Positions 46,876 to 63,139 of a stretch of 64,000 nt of DNA are shown here, piece after piece. The stretch covers positions 88,645 to 152,644 of the forward strand of contig NZ_FOBO01000009.1 in NCBI RefSeq assembly GCF_900109855.1, written 5' to 3'. How positions within the stretch are numbered: the first letter of the stretch is position 1; every line of letters starts with the position of its first letter. The notes beneath the pieces were generated by a model. It was given only the letters and a program-made list of their open reading frames with translations, did not search any database and was not told the DNA's origin. This stretch comes from Roseovarius tolerans. Lineage in GTDB: Bacteria > Pseudomonadota > Alphaproteobacteria > Rhodobacterales > Rhodobacteraceae. The translations under genes and the position numbers were made by a program.

Positions 46876-46995
46876 CCGCTGAAGTTCAGCCCCAATGCGC
46901 GGAATCAAGGTGCCGTAGGCACCGCCGCGCAGCGCCCGACCGCCCCCTCGGGCGGGCACCGCGCGGCTCATCTCTGAAACCGCCAAGGTCCGCTC
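46876..46995 (-). repeat. Dispersed repeat, copy B (inverted partner at 5175-5387)
   Basis: In the 444-base gap between the ABC ATPase and rpoC, which otherwise holds no gene. Read on the minus strand it matches both blocks of copy A, but without the approximately 90 bases that separate them there. It includes the same GC-rich hairpin (CGCCCGA against TCGGGCG in copy A; GCCCGACCGCCCCCTCGGGC here, 46934-46953). The minus-strand frame is open across it, giving AVSEMSRAVPARGGGRALRGG-like peptides. Confidence 0.75.
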
Positions 46996-47116
46996 TAGGC
47001 CACCCATCCCCGACGTCCAAACCCGCTGCCTATGCACAAACAGGGCTCAGTCCTGACATGGCTCGGCGGATTGTGCCGCTACGGCATCGATCGTTCCGCT
47101 CGACCGCCACCCACAT

Positions 47117-47147
47117 AAAAAAGCCCGGCCATTTGGCCGGGCTTTTT
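47117..47147. terminator. Bidirectional intrinsic terminator between rpoC and the ABC operon
   Basis: Perfect 8-base GC stem GCCCGGCC/GGCCGGGC (47123-47130 and 47135-47142) with a 4-base loop. It is flanked by A and T runs on both sides, so it works in both directions. It lies 24 bases after the rpoC stop on the minus strand and is the first terminator after the ABC operon on the plus strand. Confidence 0.9.
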
Positions 47148-47170
47148 CCTGCGTTTCCGTCACCAGACGA

Positions 47171-51418
<4,248 letters not shown>

Positions 51419-51459
51419 TTTCAAATCCTTAGAGGCTGGCGGTGAGGTGAGGGGCAACG

Positions 51460-51507
51460 CCGTTTTCTTGCAAAGAAAACGGACCGGACCCTTTGAAAGC
51501 GTCCGGC
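51460..51507. repeat. Two hairpins in the rpoB-rpoC spacer
   Basis: Inverted repeat CCGTTTTCT/AGAAAACGG (51460-51482, loop TGCAA) followed by CCGGAC/GTCCGG (about 51484-51507) around CTTTGAAAG. The TTTGCAAA-like or TTTGAAA-like centres look like the palindromes at 15743-15907. Lying inside an operon, they are more likely RNA stability or processing structures than strong terminators; no T run follows. Confidence 0.55.
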
Positions 51508-51516
51508 GCGTTGCGC

Positions 51517-55653
<4,137 letters not shown>

Positions 55654-55893
55654 GGTCGATGTCACCTTTCATTTCTCACCGGTCGCGCGCGCTGTCGGGG
55701 CTCAGCGCCGCGGCCATCCGAGAGGGCTTGGTTCGATCAATTCCCGGCCATCGTCCCAATGACGGCCTCCCGATCCTTTAAACCTCGCCTTAGAAAAGCC
55801 CCGAACCGCGCAGGGCCTCTCTGAGACAGGTTTGGCCGAGCCCGGATTCCCGGGCCCAGCCTTCAAATTCGCTCCGGGAAACCCCGGCGCAAA

Positions 55894-56271
55894 TTACTTG
55901 AGTTCGACTTCGGCGCCAGCTGCTTCCAGCTTGCCCTTGATCTCGTCGGCTTCGTCCTTGGAGACCTGCTCCTTTACGGCCTTGCCACCGGCCTCGACGA
56001 GGTCCTTGGCTTCTTTCAGGCCCAGACCGGTGATCGCGCGAACTTCCTTGATCACGTTGATCTTCGATGCGCCTGCGGATTTCAGGATCACGTCGAATTC
56101 GGTCTGCTCTTCAGCAGCCTCGCCGGCGTCGCCAGCAGGACCCGCCATCATGACCGCGCCACCGGCTGCGGGCTCGATGCCGTACTCGTCTTTCAGGATG
56201 GTTTTCAGTTCTTGTGCTTCGAGAAGCGTCAGACCAACGATCTCTTCAGCCAGTTTTTTCAGATCAGCCAT
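55894..56271 (-). CDS. rplL: Ribosomal protein L7/L12
   Basis: 125 residues. It forms the flexible ribosomal stalk that recruits translation factors. The N-terminal dimerisation domain ([28 protein letters not shown]) is followed by an Ala/Gly-rich hinge (about 35-52). The C-terminal domain ([36 protein letters not shown]) binds factors. It is encoded directly after rplJ, 74 bases downstream. Confidence 0.98.
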   Translation of the reverse strand: MADLKKLAEEIVGLTLLEAQELKTILKDEYGIEPAAGGAVMMAGPAGDAGEAAEEQTEFDVILKSAGASKINVIKEVRAITGLGLKEAKDLVEAGGKAVKEQVSKDEADEIKGKLEAAGAEVELK

Positions 56272-56345
56272 TTTTCAGCTCTTTCCGTTCTCTAGATGTG
56301 TTCCAACGTCGGGAAGTAAACCCTACGCGAATGTTACAGTATGCC

Positions 56346-56864
56346 TTACGCGGCTTCGGCCTTCTCTTCGATGGTCGAAAGGATGCTCGCGATGTTCGAA
56401 GCAGGTGCGCCAATGGCCCCCGCGATGTTCGAAGCGGGTGCGCCGATCATGCCTGCAATCGTCGCGATGAGTTCATCGCGCGACGGCAGTTTCGACGTAG
56501 CTTCAACACCGGCACGGTCCAGTGCCGTCTCGCCCATTGCCCCACCAAGGATTTCAAACTTCTTGTTGTCCTTGGCAAAGCCCTCCGCGACCTTGGCTGC
56601 TGCCACAGGGTCTTCGGAGAAGGTGAGTACGGTCATACCCGAGAGGTAGTCTGCAATGCTTGCGCACGGCTTGCCCTCAAGGGCGATCTTGGCGAGCCTG
56701 TTCTTTGCAACACGAACCGATGCCTCTGCCGCACGGGCGCGGGCACGCAGATCCTGCATTTCGGCAACTGTAAGACCCGTGTAGTGGGCAACCACTACGA
56801 CGCCAGAGCTTTCGAAGATCTGGCCGAGTTCCTCGACCACTTTCTCTTTCTGGGCTCTATCCAC
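56346..56864 (-). CDS. rplJ: Ribosomal protein L10
   Basis: 172 residues. N-terminal rRNA-binding domain ([43 protein letters not shown]). The C-terminal helix anchors L7/L12 dimers. That helix contains a tandem 11-residue repeat ([11 protein letters not shown], then [11 protein letters not shown]), also visible in the DNA with a 33-base period, suggesting an extra dimer-binding segment. It starts with GTG at 56864. It is expected to regulate its own mRNA through the leader upstream. Confidence 0.96.
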   Translation of the reverse strand: MDRAQKEKVVEELGQIFESSGVVVVAHYTGLTVAEMQDLRARARAAEASVRVAKNRLAKIALEGKPCASIADYLSGMTVLTFSEDPVAAAKVAEGFAKDNKKFEILGGAMGETALDRAGVEATSKLPSRDELIATIAGMIGAPASNIAGAIGAPASNIASILSTIEEKAEAA

Positions 56865-57119
56865 AGTTTCACTCCAAATTTGGGGGTTTCCCCCCGGCTC
56901 AGTTGTGCCACCCCTTGCAAGGCGGCGTTCGGGTCCAATCTCAGGGTCCCGAGGCCAAGATCACCCGAGGGCAAATGCCCAGGCTGGAAATCTCATCTCG
57001 TTCCCCATCTCAGGAAGGAATTATTCACCGCGACTGCGATGAACCCTCCGTCTCGGACAGGACAGGGCCGATTGTGGCCCTGCCATTCGCCCCGGGGTCG
57101 AAACCCCGGATGCAAATTC
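56865..57119 (-). promoter_or_regulatory. rplJ leader region with hairpins
   Basis: 255 bases between rplA and rplJ. It has two clean hairpins just after the rplA stop. One has a 7-base stem with a TTCG loop (CCGGGGT/ACCCCGG, 57092-57109). The other has stem CAGGGCC/GGCCCTG (57063-57082). No T run follows either. In many bacteria L10-L7/L12 binds the rplJ leader to repress translation; assigning this to that L10 leader class is inference from position. Confidence 0.4.
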
Positions 57120-57818
57120 TTATTCGACAGCGGCGCTGCTGACGTCGATCGACACGCCTGCACCCATCGTCGAGGTCAGGCTGATCTTCTTGACATAGGT
57201 GCCCTTGGCGCCTGCCGGTTTCGCCTTCTGCACGGCAGAGACAAACGCGCGGACATTCTCGGCCAGCTTTTCGGCATCAAATGACGCCTTGCCGACACCG
57301 GCATGCACGACACCGGCCTTCTCGGCCTTGAACTGCACCTGGCCGCCCTTGGCATCCTTGACCGCCTGCGCCACGTCCATCGTCACCGTACCCACCTTGG
57401 GGTTCGGCATCAGGTTGCGCGGGCCCAGCACCTTGCCCAACCGGCCCACGACAGGCATCATGTCGGGCGTGGCGATGCAGCGATCAAATTCGATCTTGCC
57501 GCCCTGCACGGTCTCCATCAGGTCCTCTGCGCCGACGATATCCGCACCAGCGGCCTCGGCCTCTTCAGCCTTGGCACCACGAGCGAAGACGGCGACGCGC
57601 ACGGTCTTGCCGGTGCCGTTGGGCAGGCCGACGACGCCGCGCACCATCTGGTCTGCGTGACGCGGATCAACGCCAAGGTTCATCGAGATTTCGACCGTTT
57701 CGTCGAATTTCGCGGTCGCGTTGCCCTTGATCAGGGCGACCGCGTCCTCGACAGTCAGGTTGTCTTTGCCAGTCGCTGCTTCACGCAGGGCGCGGGTCCG
57801 TTTTCCAAGCTTTGCCAT
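57120..57818 (-). CDS. rplA: Ribosomal protein L1
   Basis: 232 residues, the usual length. Family blocks are [51 protein letters not shown], and [22 protein letters not shown]. It binds the L1 stalk of 23S rRNA and in many bacteria represses its own L11-L1 operon. It follows rplK after one base, so both are translated from one message. Confidence 0.98.
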   Translation of the reverse strand: MAKLGKRTRALREAATGKDNLTVEDAVALIKGNATAKFDETVEISMNLGVDPRHADQMVRGVVGLPNGTGKTVRVAVFARGAKAEEAEAAGADIVGAEDLMETVQGGKIEFDRCIATPDMMPVVGRLGKVLGPRNLMPNPKVGTVTMDVAQAVKDAKGGQVQFKAEKAGVVHAGVGKASFDAEKLAENVRAFVSAVQKAKPAGAKGTYVKKISLTSTMGAGVSIDVSSAAVE

Positions 57819-57819
57819 C

Positions 57820-58245
57820 TTACTTCACCTCGATGCCCATGGAACGCGCGGAGCCGAGGATGATCTTCATCGCGGCTTCGACGTCGTTCGCGTTCAGGTC
57901 CTGCCACTTCGCTTCGGCGATCTCGCGCACCTGCTTGGTGCTCACGGTACCGGCAGAGGCGCGGCCCGGTGTCTTGGAGCCGGATTGCAGCTTGGCGGCC
58001 TTCTTGAGGTAATAGGACGCCGGCGGCGTCTTGATCACCATGTCAAAGGACTTGTCCTGATAATAGGAAATCACGGTCGGGCACGGGGCACCCGGCTCCA
58101 TGTCCGCGGTCTTGGCGTTGAACGCCTTGCAGAATTCCATGATGTTGATGCCGCGCTGGCCCAATGCGGGGCCGACGGGCGGGCTGGGGTTGGCTTGCCC
58201 GGCTTTCACCTGCAGCTTGAGCGTCCCTACGAGTTTCTTGGCCAT
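57820..58245 (-). CDS. rplK: Ribosomal protein L11
   Basis: 141 residues. Part of the GTPase-associated centre. The N-terminal domain has [38 protein letters not shown], and the C-terminal RNA-binding domain ends in [24 protein letters not shown] 58245 follows a AAAGGAGAGG ribosome-binding site. rplA starts one base after its stop. Confidence 0.98.
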   Translation of the reverse strand: MAKKLVGTLKLQVKAGQANPSPPVGPALGQRGINIMEFCKAFNAKTADMEPGAPCPTVISYYQDKSFDMVIKTPPASYYLKKAAKLQSGSKTPGRASAGTVSTKQVREIAEAKWQDLNANDVEAAMKIILGSARSMGIEVK

Positions 58246-58353
58246 GTGGCCTCTCCTTTTGGTCCAACACCGTCGGGGCGCGCCCCTTCGGTTCTCTTGT
58301 TGTGTGGTCCGGTCCGATGGCCGCGGCCACCTCGTCTCCCACGGCTCACATCA

Positions 58354-58887
58354 TCAGGCCTGTTTGGTGACCTGTGTGAATTCCAGTTCGACCGGGGTTT
58401 CCCGGCCAAAGATCGACACCGACACCTTCAGGCGCTGGTTGTCCTCGTCGACATACTCGACCATGCCGTCGAAATCCTCGAACGGGCCGTCATTGACCTT
58501 GACCTTCTCGCCCACCTCGAAGTGGATGAGCGTGCGCGGGCTTTCCTCGCCCTCCTGCACGCGACCGAGAATCGACTGCACTTCGGCATCGCGCATCGGC
58601 ATCGGACGGCCCTGCGGACCCAGAAAGCCGGTGACGCGATTGATCGAGTTGATCAGGTGATAGCCGCGATCCGACATCTCCATATGCACCAGCACATAGC
58701 CGGGCATGAAGCGACGTTCGGCAGTCACCTTCTTGCCACGGCGGATCTCGATCACCTCTTCGGTGGGAACCAGCACCTCGTCAATCTCGTCCTCGAGACT
58801 GTTGTCGGTGACGGATTGTCTGATCTGCTCGGCGATCTTCTTCTCGAAATTCGAGAGAACACTGACCGAGTACCACCGCTTTGCCAT
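58354..58887 (-). CDS. nusG: Transcription termination/antitermination factor NusG
   Basis: 177 residues. The NGN domain begins with RWYSVSVLSNFEKKIAEQI and contains RRFMPGYVLVHMEM and VTGFLGPQGRPMPM. The C-terminal KOW domain (about 125-177) has FEVGEKVKVNDGPFEDFDGMVEYVDEDNQRLKVSVSIFGRETPVELEF. It links RNA polymerase to Rho or ribosomes. It lies between secE and rplK as in most proteobacteria. Confidence 0.98.
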   Translation of the reverse strand: MAKRWYSVSVLSNFEKKIAEQIRQSVTDNSLEDEIDEVLVPTEEVIEIRRGKKVTAERRFMPGYVLVHMEMSDRGYHLINSINRVTGFLGPQGRPMPMRDAEVQSILGRVQEGEESPRTLIHFEVGEKVKVNDGPFEDFDGMVEYVDEDNQRLKVSVSIFGRETPVELEFTQVTKQA

Positions 58888-59077
58888 CGTCGCCCTATGC
58901 CTTTGTTCTTACCGGCCCGGGCCGGATTTTCGTATTCTTCCAAGCGGTTGCACCCGCACGCTCTGAAACGAAAAGCGGCGCGCAACCCGAATCGCCGCGC
59001 GCCATGTCCAGAAGTGTTGCGTCAACTACCTTTGATCGTTCACGAATTCAAGGCCCGGCAACGAATTAATAAGCCGC

Positions 59078-59275
59078 TCAGCCAAACAGGCCCAGCACGC
59101 CCTGCAATCCACTGCGGATACCCAGATCGACCAGCGCAAAGAAGATCGCGGTCAGCGTGGCCATGATAAACACCATGACCGTGGTCAACAGCACCTCGCG
59201 GCGGGTGGGCCAAACCACCTTGGCCACTTCCGAGCGGACCTGCTGAATGAACTGAAGCGGGTTCGTGCGTGCCAT
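59078..59275 (-). CDS. secE: Preprotein translocase subunit SecE
   Basis: 65 residues, the short alphaproteobacterial form with one membrane helix (TTVMVFIMATLTAIFFALVDLGI, about 30-52). The conserved amphipathic block QQVRSEVAKVVWPTRREV precedes it. It clamps the SecY channel. It sits 190 bases upstream of nusG; the next gene upstream is an unknown membrane protein. Confidence 0.96.
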   Translation of the reverse strand: MARTNPLQFIQQVRSEVAKVVWPTRREVLLTTVMVFIMATLTAIFFALVDLGIRSGLQGVLGLFG

Positions 59276-59364
59276 CTGCGCTGTCTTCCATGATTTCGCT
59301 ACTGCGCGCCGACATACGCCCGCTGTCCGGCGAATTCAAGGGCCGATGGCCGCCCCTTGACCGA

Positions 59365-59973
59365 CTAGTGCGGATCGCGCGCGATGCGCTCGAACGGGTC
59401 AGGCCGCCCCTCGAACGGGTCCGGCTCCACCTCACGCGCGGCGCGCAGCCGCGCCACGATATCGCGCAGCCGCCCGATGCCGATTTGCGGAAGGGCGATC
59501 TCCGCGCCGCCGCGCAGCCGGTCGCGCAGACCGGTCATCCGTTCCGGTCCGAAGATGGCAACGCCGATAAGCGCAAGGCAGAACAGCGCGAAGCCCACGA
59601 TCAGAACCGCTCTCGGCCAGATCAGAACCGCCGCGAAGACCAGCGCCCAGGTCGCATGTCGCGGCTCCGGACGAAACGCCCGAAGCCGCGACCAGAGGCC
59701 AGCGCGCGTCTTGGGCGCGGCCTTGGCTTTCTGAGGTTTTTTCTTGGCATGTGGCTGAACCGACTGCAGCGCCACCTGTGGCGCAAGATCGGGCAACGTA
59801 TCGATATTGGCGCGGCGACGATCCTCGTTCATGATCGATTTGATCGTCGCTATGGCATTCTGCACCGCAATATCGGTCGATGCCGCGTCGGGCGGCGGAC
59901 GCCCCTCGAATTCCCGATCAGGATGTGGCGGATACAAGTCGGAGCCCCCGGCCCGACGTAAATCGTATTCCAT
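59365..59973 (-). CDS. Hypothetical membrane protein
   Basis: 202 residues. The N-terminus is hydrophilic, starting MEYDLRRAGGSD. A basic Lys/Pro segment (HAKKKPQKAKAAPKTR, about 73-90) is followed by two adjacent hydrophobic helices (ATWALVFAAVLIWPRAVLIVGFALFCLALIGVAIFG, about 104-140). A C-terminal tail is rich in Arg and ends DPFEGRPDPFERIARDPH. I do not recognise the family; it seems a lineage-specific protein beside secE. The ATG 59973 has an AAGAAGAG site upstream. Confidence 0.7.
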   Translation of the reverse strand: MEYDLRRAGGSDLYPPHPDREFEGRPPPDAASTDIAVQNAIATIKSIMNEDRRRANIDTLPDLAPQVALQSVQPHAKKKPQKAKAAPKTRAGLWSRLRAFRPEPRHATWALVFAAVLIWPRAVLIVGFALFCLALIGVAIFGPERMTGLRDRLRGGAEIALPQIGIGRLRDIVARLRAAREVEPDPFEGRPDPFERIARDPH

Positions 59974-60270
59974 GGCAATAAAACTCTTCTTTCCACGCCC
60001 CCACGCGGATCGACGGCCCGAATCCGGGCGGCATGCGTCGATTAATGGTGACGGTGGGGCGCAAATGTGGCGAGATCGTGGCGAGCCTGCGGCGAAAACG
60101 GGGCAATTCCGATTTTCACCACATTTAAGCTATATTTTGCGCGCATTTTGCGATTTGGGCGCGCGCCGCTCAACCATGGCGGGAAGATCAGAACGCTCAA
60201 GGCCTCATCAAGACGCGCCCGACTCGCGTGGCGTTTGCCACCAGGAGCGAACATGCAGCGATCTGGAAAA

Positions 60271-60346
60271 TGGCAGGGGCAGCAGGGTTCGAACCCGCGA
60301 CCTACGGTTTTGGAGACCGTCGCTCTACCAGCTGAGCTATACCCCT
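60271..60346 (-). tRNA. tRNA-Trp (anticodon CCA)
   Basis: 76 bases, including an encoded 3' CCA. The acceptor stem pairs AGGGGTA with TGCCCCT. The D arm is GCTCAGCTGGTAGAGC, the anticodon stem-loop is ACGGTCTCCAAAACCGT with anticodon CCA, and the T arm contains GGTTCGAACCC. It sits upstream of secE/nusG/rplK, the usual position of tRNA-Trp in proteobacteria. Confidence 0.97.
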
Positions 60347-60357
60347 AGACTGCGGCG

Positions 60358-60386
60358 GTGTTATTGATTTTCGACACGGGCGTCAA
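60358..60386 (-). promoter_or_regulatory. Probable promoter of tRNA-Trp
   Basis: On the minus strand TTGACG (60381-60386) and TAACAC (60358-60363) are separated by 17 bases. The -10-like box lies 11 bases upstream of the tRNA 5' end. The -35 match to TTGACA is 5 of 6; the -10 is weaker. Confidence 0.5.
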
Positions 60387-60477
60387 GCGGGTGCCAGACA
60401 CTAATCGCAGGTCGGGCGGAACGCCCGGCAGATGCGCCACGCGCCCTGTCCTGACCTGCCCCTGACCTCGCGCGGAA

Positions 60478-61716
60478 TCACGCTGCCGGACGCGCCTTGA
60501 AACGCGGGCTCTGCACCACGCCGCTGTCGAAAAGCTGCGCGATCTCGGTATCATCAAGCCCCACAACGTCGCCCAGCACCGCCTCGGTATCGGCCCCCAG
60601 AACCGGGGCCGCGCGCGGCGCGCTGCGGCCATGCCCGGAAAAGACCGCCGGATGCCCGGGCACCGGAAATTCACCCAGCCCCGGCTGATCAAGCGTCTGG
60701 AACATCGGGTTCGCAGCGCTCAGATCGGCGTCCTCAGACAGCGCCTCGCGCATGGTGCGAAACACCGACCATGTCAGCCCCGCCGCGTCGAAATCCTCCG
60801 CGAACTCACTCACCTCGCGGCTCGCGAACCACGGGCGCAAGATCGCGGTGATCTCGCGGCGCAACTCCCAGCGCACACCTTCGTCATTCAGATCGCGCCC
60901 CGTGCGCTCAGTCAGATCCGTCATCGCCGCCTCGGTGCCGGTCGCCTTGACCAGCCCGCGCCATTGCCGGTTGGTCAGGCCGATGACCATCACCCGCCGT
61001 CCGCAGGCGCAGACGAAATCCTGACCGTAAGCGCCATAGAGCGCGTTGCCGGATTTCGGCCGGTCGCTGTCATTGACCACCGCATCGCCGATCAGGCCCA
61101 GATGACCCATCACCGCCGCCGCCACATCCTTGAGCGACAGTTCCACCTCCTGACCGAACCCGCGCCGCAGCCGGTCGCGCTCGGCGGCCAACAGCGACGA
61201 CACCACCAATTGCCCGGCCACCAGATCCCAGGCGGGCAGCGCATGCGCCACCGGTTCCGGCCAGCCCACCGGGCCGGTCATCGCGGGCACGCCAAGCGCC
61301 GGATTTACCGTGTAATCCACCTGCGGGCGGCCCTGCCGGTCACCCATCAGCGTGACCATGATCAGGTCGTCACGAAATTTGCTCAGCGTCTCGTAATCCA
61401 TCCAGCCACGCACCCGCAGATTGGTCAGGAACATCCCCGCATCCTCGCCCGGGGCGGTGACGATCCGCGTGACAAGCTCCCGCCCCTCAGGCCGGCGCAT
61501 GTCCACGGCGATGGATTTCTTGCCCTTGTTGAGCCCGGCCCAGAAAAGGCTCTGGCCCGAAGGTGCCAGCGGCCAGCGCCCGGCATCGAGCCCGCCTCCG
61601 ATCCGATCAAAGCGAATAACCTCGGCCCCCATCTGCGCCAGCGTCATCCCCGCCAGCGGCACCGCGACAAAGGCCGACCCCTCGACCACGCGCATTCCCT
61701 TGAGTATTCCGCTCAT
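60478..61716 (-). CDS. CaiB/BaiF-type CoA-transferase
   Basis: 412 residues, family III CoA-transferase. N-terminal GMRVVEGSAFVAVPLAGMTLAQMGAEVIRFDR is standard, and the catalytic Asp lies in LPAWDLVAGQ (near residue 170). C-terminal blocks are FVCACGRRVMVIGLTNRQW and FEDFDAAGLTWSVFRTM-type sequence. It moves CoA between carboxylic acids; with the adjoining hydratase-like gene a mesaconate, itaconate or similar acid is plausible. ATG 61716 overlaps the upstream stop by 4 bases; a longer start (61752) adds 12 non-matching residues. Confidence 0.88.
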   Translation of the reverse strand: MSGILKGMRVVEGSAFVAVPLAGMTLAQMGAEVIRFDRIGGGLDAGRWPLAPSGQSLFWAGLNKGKKSIAVDMRRPEGRELVTRIVTAPGEDAGMFLTNLRVRGWMDYETLSKFRDDLIMVTLMGDRQGRPQVDYTVNPALGVPAMTGPVGWPEPVAHALPAWDLVAGQLVVSSLLAAERDRLRRGFGQEVELSLKDVAAAVMGHLGLIGDAVVNDSDRPKSGNALYGAYGQDFVCACGRRVMVIGLTNRQWRGLVKATGTEAAMTDLTERTGRDLNDEGVRWELRREITAILRPWFASREVSEFAEDFDAAGLTWSVFRTMREALSEDADLSAANPMFQTLDQPGLGEFPVPGHPAVFSGHGRSAPRAAPVLGADTEAVLGDVVGLDDTEIAQLFDSGVVQSPRFKARPAA

Positions 61717-62567
61717 AGCGTCTCCTCCCATATCGCCGTCGCCTGCATGCATTGATGGCCCTCCTGCCCGCTCATCAATCGCAGCGCGCCGCCTTCCTCC
61801 TCGACCGCCATGATCTCGGCCTCGCGGCTGTCGGTCAACAGCATCGGATGCACCGCCCGAAAATCAAAGAACGCAGGCCTGCGCCCCCGCACACGGCACG
61901 CCGCCTGCATCAGCCACGTCGCCTGCAACGGCCCATGCACGACAAGGCCGGGATAATGCTCGACCTCCTGCGCATAGGGCAGGTCGTAATGAATGCGATG
62001 CGCGTTGAAGGTCAGCGCCGAGTAGCGAAACAAGAGCGCCTCGCTCAGCGGGCGCACCTCGTGGAGAGCGGCGGCCTCCGGCATCGGTTGTTTCGCAGGG
62101 GGTGAGAATGCCTCGGGGATATCGAGGTAGACGATGTTCTGCACCTCCTCGATCGCCAGCCCGCGCTCGCCAAAGACCTGATGCTCCACCGTCACCAGAA
62201 CCATCGGTCCGGCGCGGCCCTGCTTTTCCTCGATCTTGGCCAGATGCGAGCGTTGGCGCAGCGCCTCACCCACCCGCAGCGGCGCGCCCAGCCTGAGCTG
62301 TCCGCTCGCCCACATGCGCCGCGACAGGCGCACCGGCGGCAGGAAATCGCCCAGCACCGGATGCCCGTCCCGCGCCAGTTCGGCAAGCGGCGCGGTCGGG
62401 TTGAAGCCACACCAGTGCCAGAGCGCGGGCATGTCCTCGCCCTGCCCCGGCGCAGGCTGTCCGGTTACGCCCAGCGTGGCGTGCAATTGCGCCGCCAATG
62501 CAGCGGTGATGCCGCCCTCCCTCACCTGACTGCGCCCCGCCCAGGCTGCGATGTTGAGTGTGTCCAT
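61713..62567 (-). CDS. MaoC/FAS1-like dehydratase, mesaconyl-CoA hydratase-like
   Basis: 284 residues, a double hot-dog protein. The N-terminal half is FAS1-like (HWCGFNPTAPLAELARDGHP, LPPVRLSRRMWASGQLR). The C-terminal MaoC-like half contains LLFRYSALTFNAHRIHYDLPYA, with the catalytic-type Asn/His and Asp, then EHYPGLVVHGPL. Relatives hydrate mesaconyl-C4-CoA or itaconyl-type CoA esters. Its stop overlaps the CoA-transferase start, which strongly suggests the two act on one acid: activate, then hydrate. Confidence 0.82.
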   Translation of the reverse strand: MDTLNIAAWAGRSQVREGGITAALAAQLHATLGVTGQPAPGQGEDMPALWHWCGFNPTAPLAELARDGHPVLGDFLPPVRLSRRMWASGQLRLGAPLRVGEALRQRSHLAKIEEKQGRAGPMVLVTVEHQVFGERGLAIEEVQNIVYLDIPEAFSPPAKQPMPEAAALHEVRPLSEALLFRYSALTFNAHRIHYDLPYAQEVEHYPGLVVHGPLQATWLMQAACRVRGRRPAFFDFRAVHPMLLTDSREAEIMAVEEEGGALRLMSGQEGHQCMQATAIWEETL

Positions 62568-62883
62568 ATCCCGGTCTCTTCCCTTTGCGCAAAGCCTGCC
62601 GAAGATTGGAAAAAAGTCAATAATTCAATATGTTATCAGAATACCGTCGCATGCAGAGCCGTTTATGCAGGCGCAGAACACCGCCCCGCGCATTGAAATA
62701 CATCACGAATTCGCGCTCCACAGGCCGCACCGTGCCACCGTCGCAGGTCCGTGCATGCCGTGATCGCCGCCGTTGCGCGGCGCCGCAGATTGCCCCATTC
62801 CAGCGGCCAAAGCCCGAAAACAGCCGGGACCGCCCCGCAAGGGACGGCCCCGATCCAAGGCAGGTCCGTGAGTGTTATCTGCC
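62568..62883. other. Gap with no gene
   Basis: 316 bases between the hydratase-like gene and the MAPEG remnant. No protein-like ORF or RNA gene is seen. The first 80 bases are relatively AT-rich and probably carry the promoter of the hydratase/CoA-transferase pair (divergent side). A GC-rich hairpin-prone stretch lies around 62820-62860. Confidence 0.4.
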
Positions 62884-63024
62884 TCAAAATAGCGCCAGCG
62901 CCATGATCACCAGCCCGATGAACCCGGCCATGAACACCACCGAACGCACCATCGCCACGCCCGCGACATAGACCGCAATATAGATAACCCGGCTCAGCAC
63001 GAAGACCTGCGCGCCTCGACGACG
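62884..63024 (-). pseudogene. C-terminal remnant of a MAPEG-family membrane protein
   Basis: The minus-strand frame reads [20 protein letters not shown] and then AMVRSVVFMAGFIGLVIMALALF before a stop. This matches the last third of MAPEG proteins (helix 3, the Arg-Val-x-Tyr-x-x-x-Tyr pattern and helix 4). The preceding 80-90 residues expected for the family are absent; the frame instead runs back into the tuf terminator. I read it as a truncated gene. Confidence 0.6.
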
Positions 63025-63085
63025 GGAGCGAAGACTGGCTGCGCGGGCTGTCTTGATAGAACATCCGCGCTCACGGCCCCACCAC

Positions 63086-63118
63086 AAAAAGAAAAGGGCG
63101 CCCCGAAGGACGCCCCTT
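63086..63118 (-). terminator. Intrinsic terminator of tuf
   Basis: On the minus strand a 10-base stem (AGGGGCGTCC pairing with GGGCGCCCTT) closes on a TTCG tetraloop and is followed by TTTTCTTTTT. It lies about 20 bases after the tuf stop. Confidence 0.92.
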
Positions 63119-63139
63119 ACAATCACTCTGACCGAAAGA

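Noticed and set aside
46810..47037. 75-codon minus-strand ORF over repeat copy B
   Set aside because: It lies entirely on the dispersed repeat. The same peptide-like pieces occur at 5175-5387, so it is more likely a repeat artefact than a gene.
62820..62862. Second terminator on the plus strand near 62.84 kb
   Set aside because: GC-rich inverted bases can be drawn, but there is no T run and no plus-strand gene to end.
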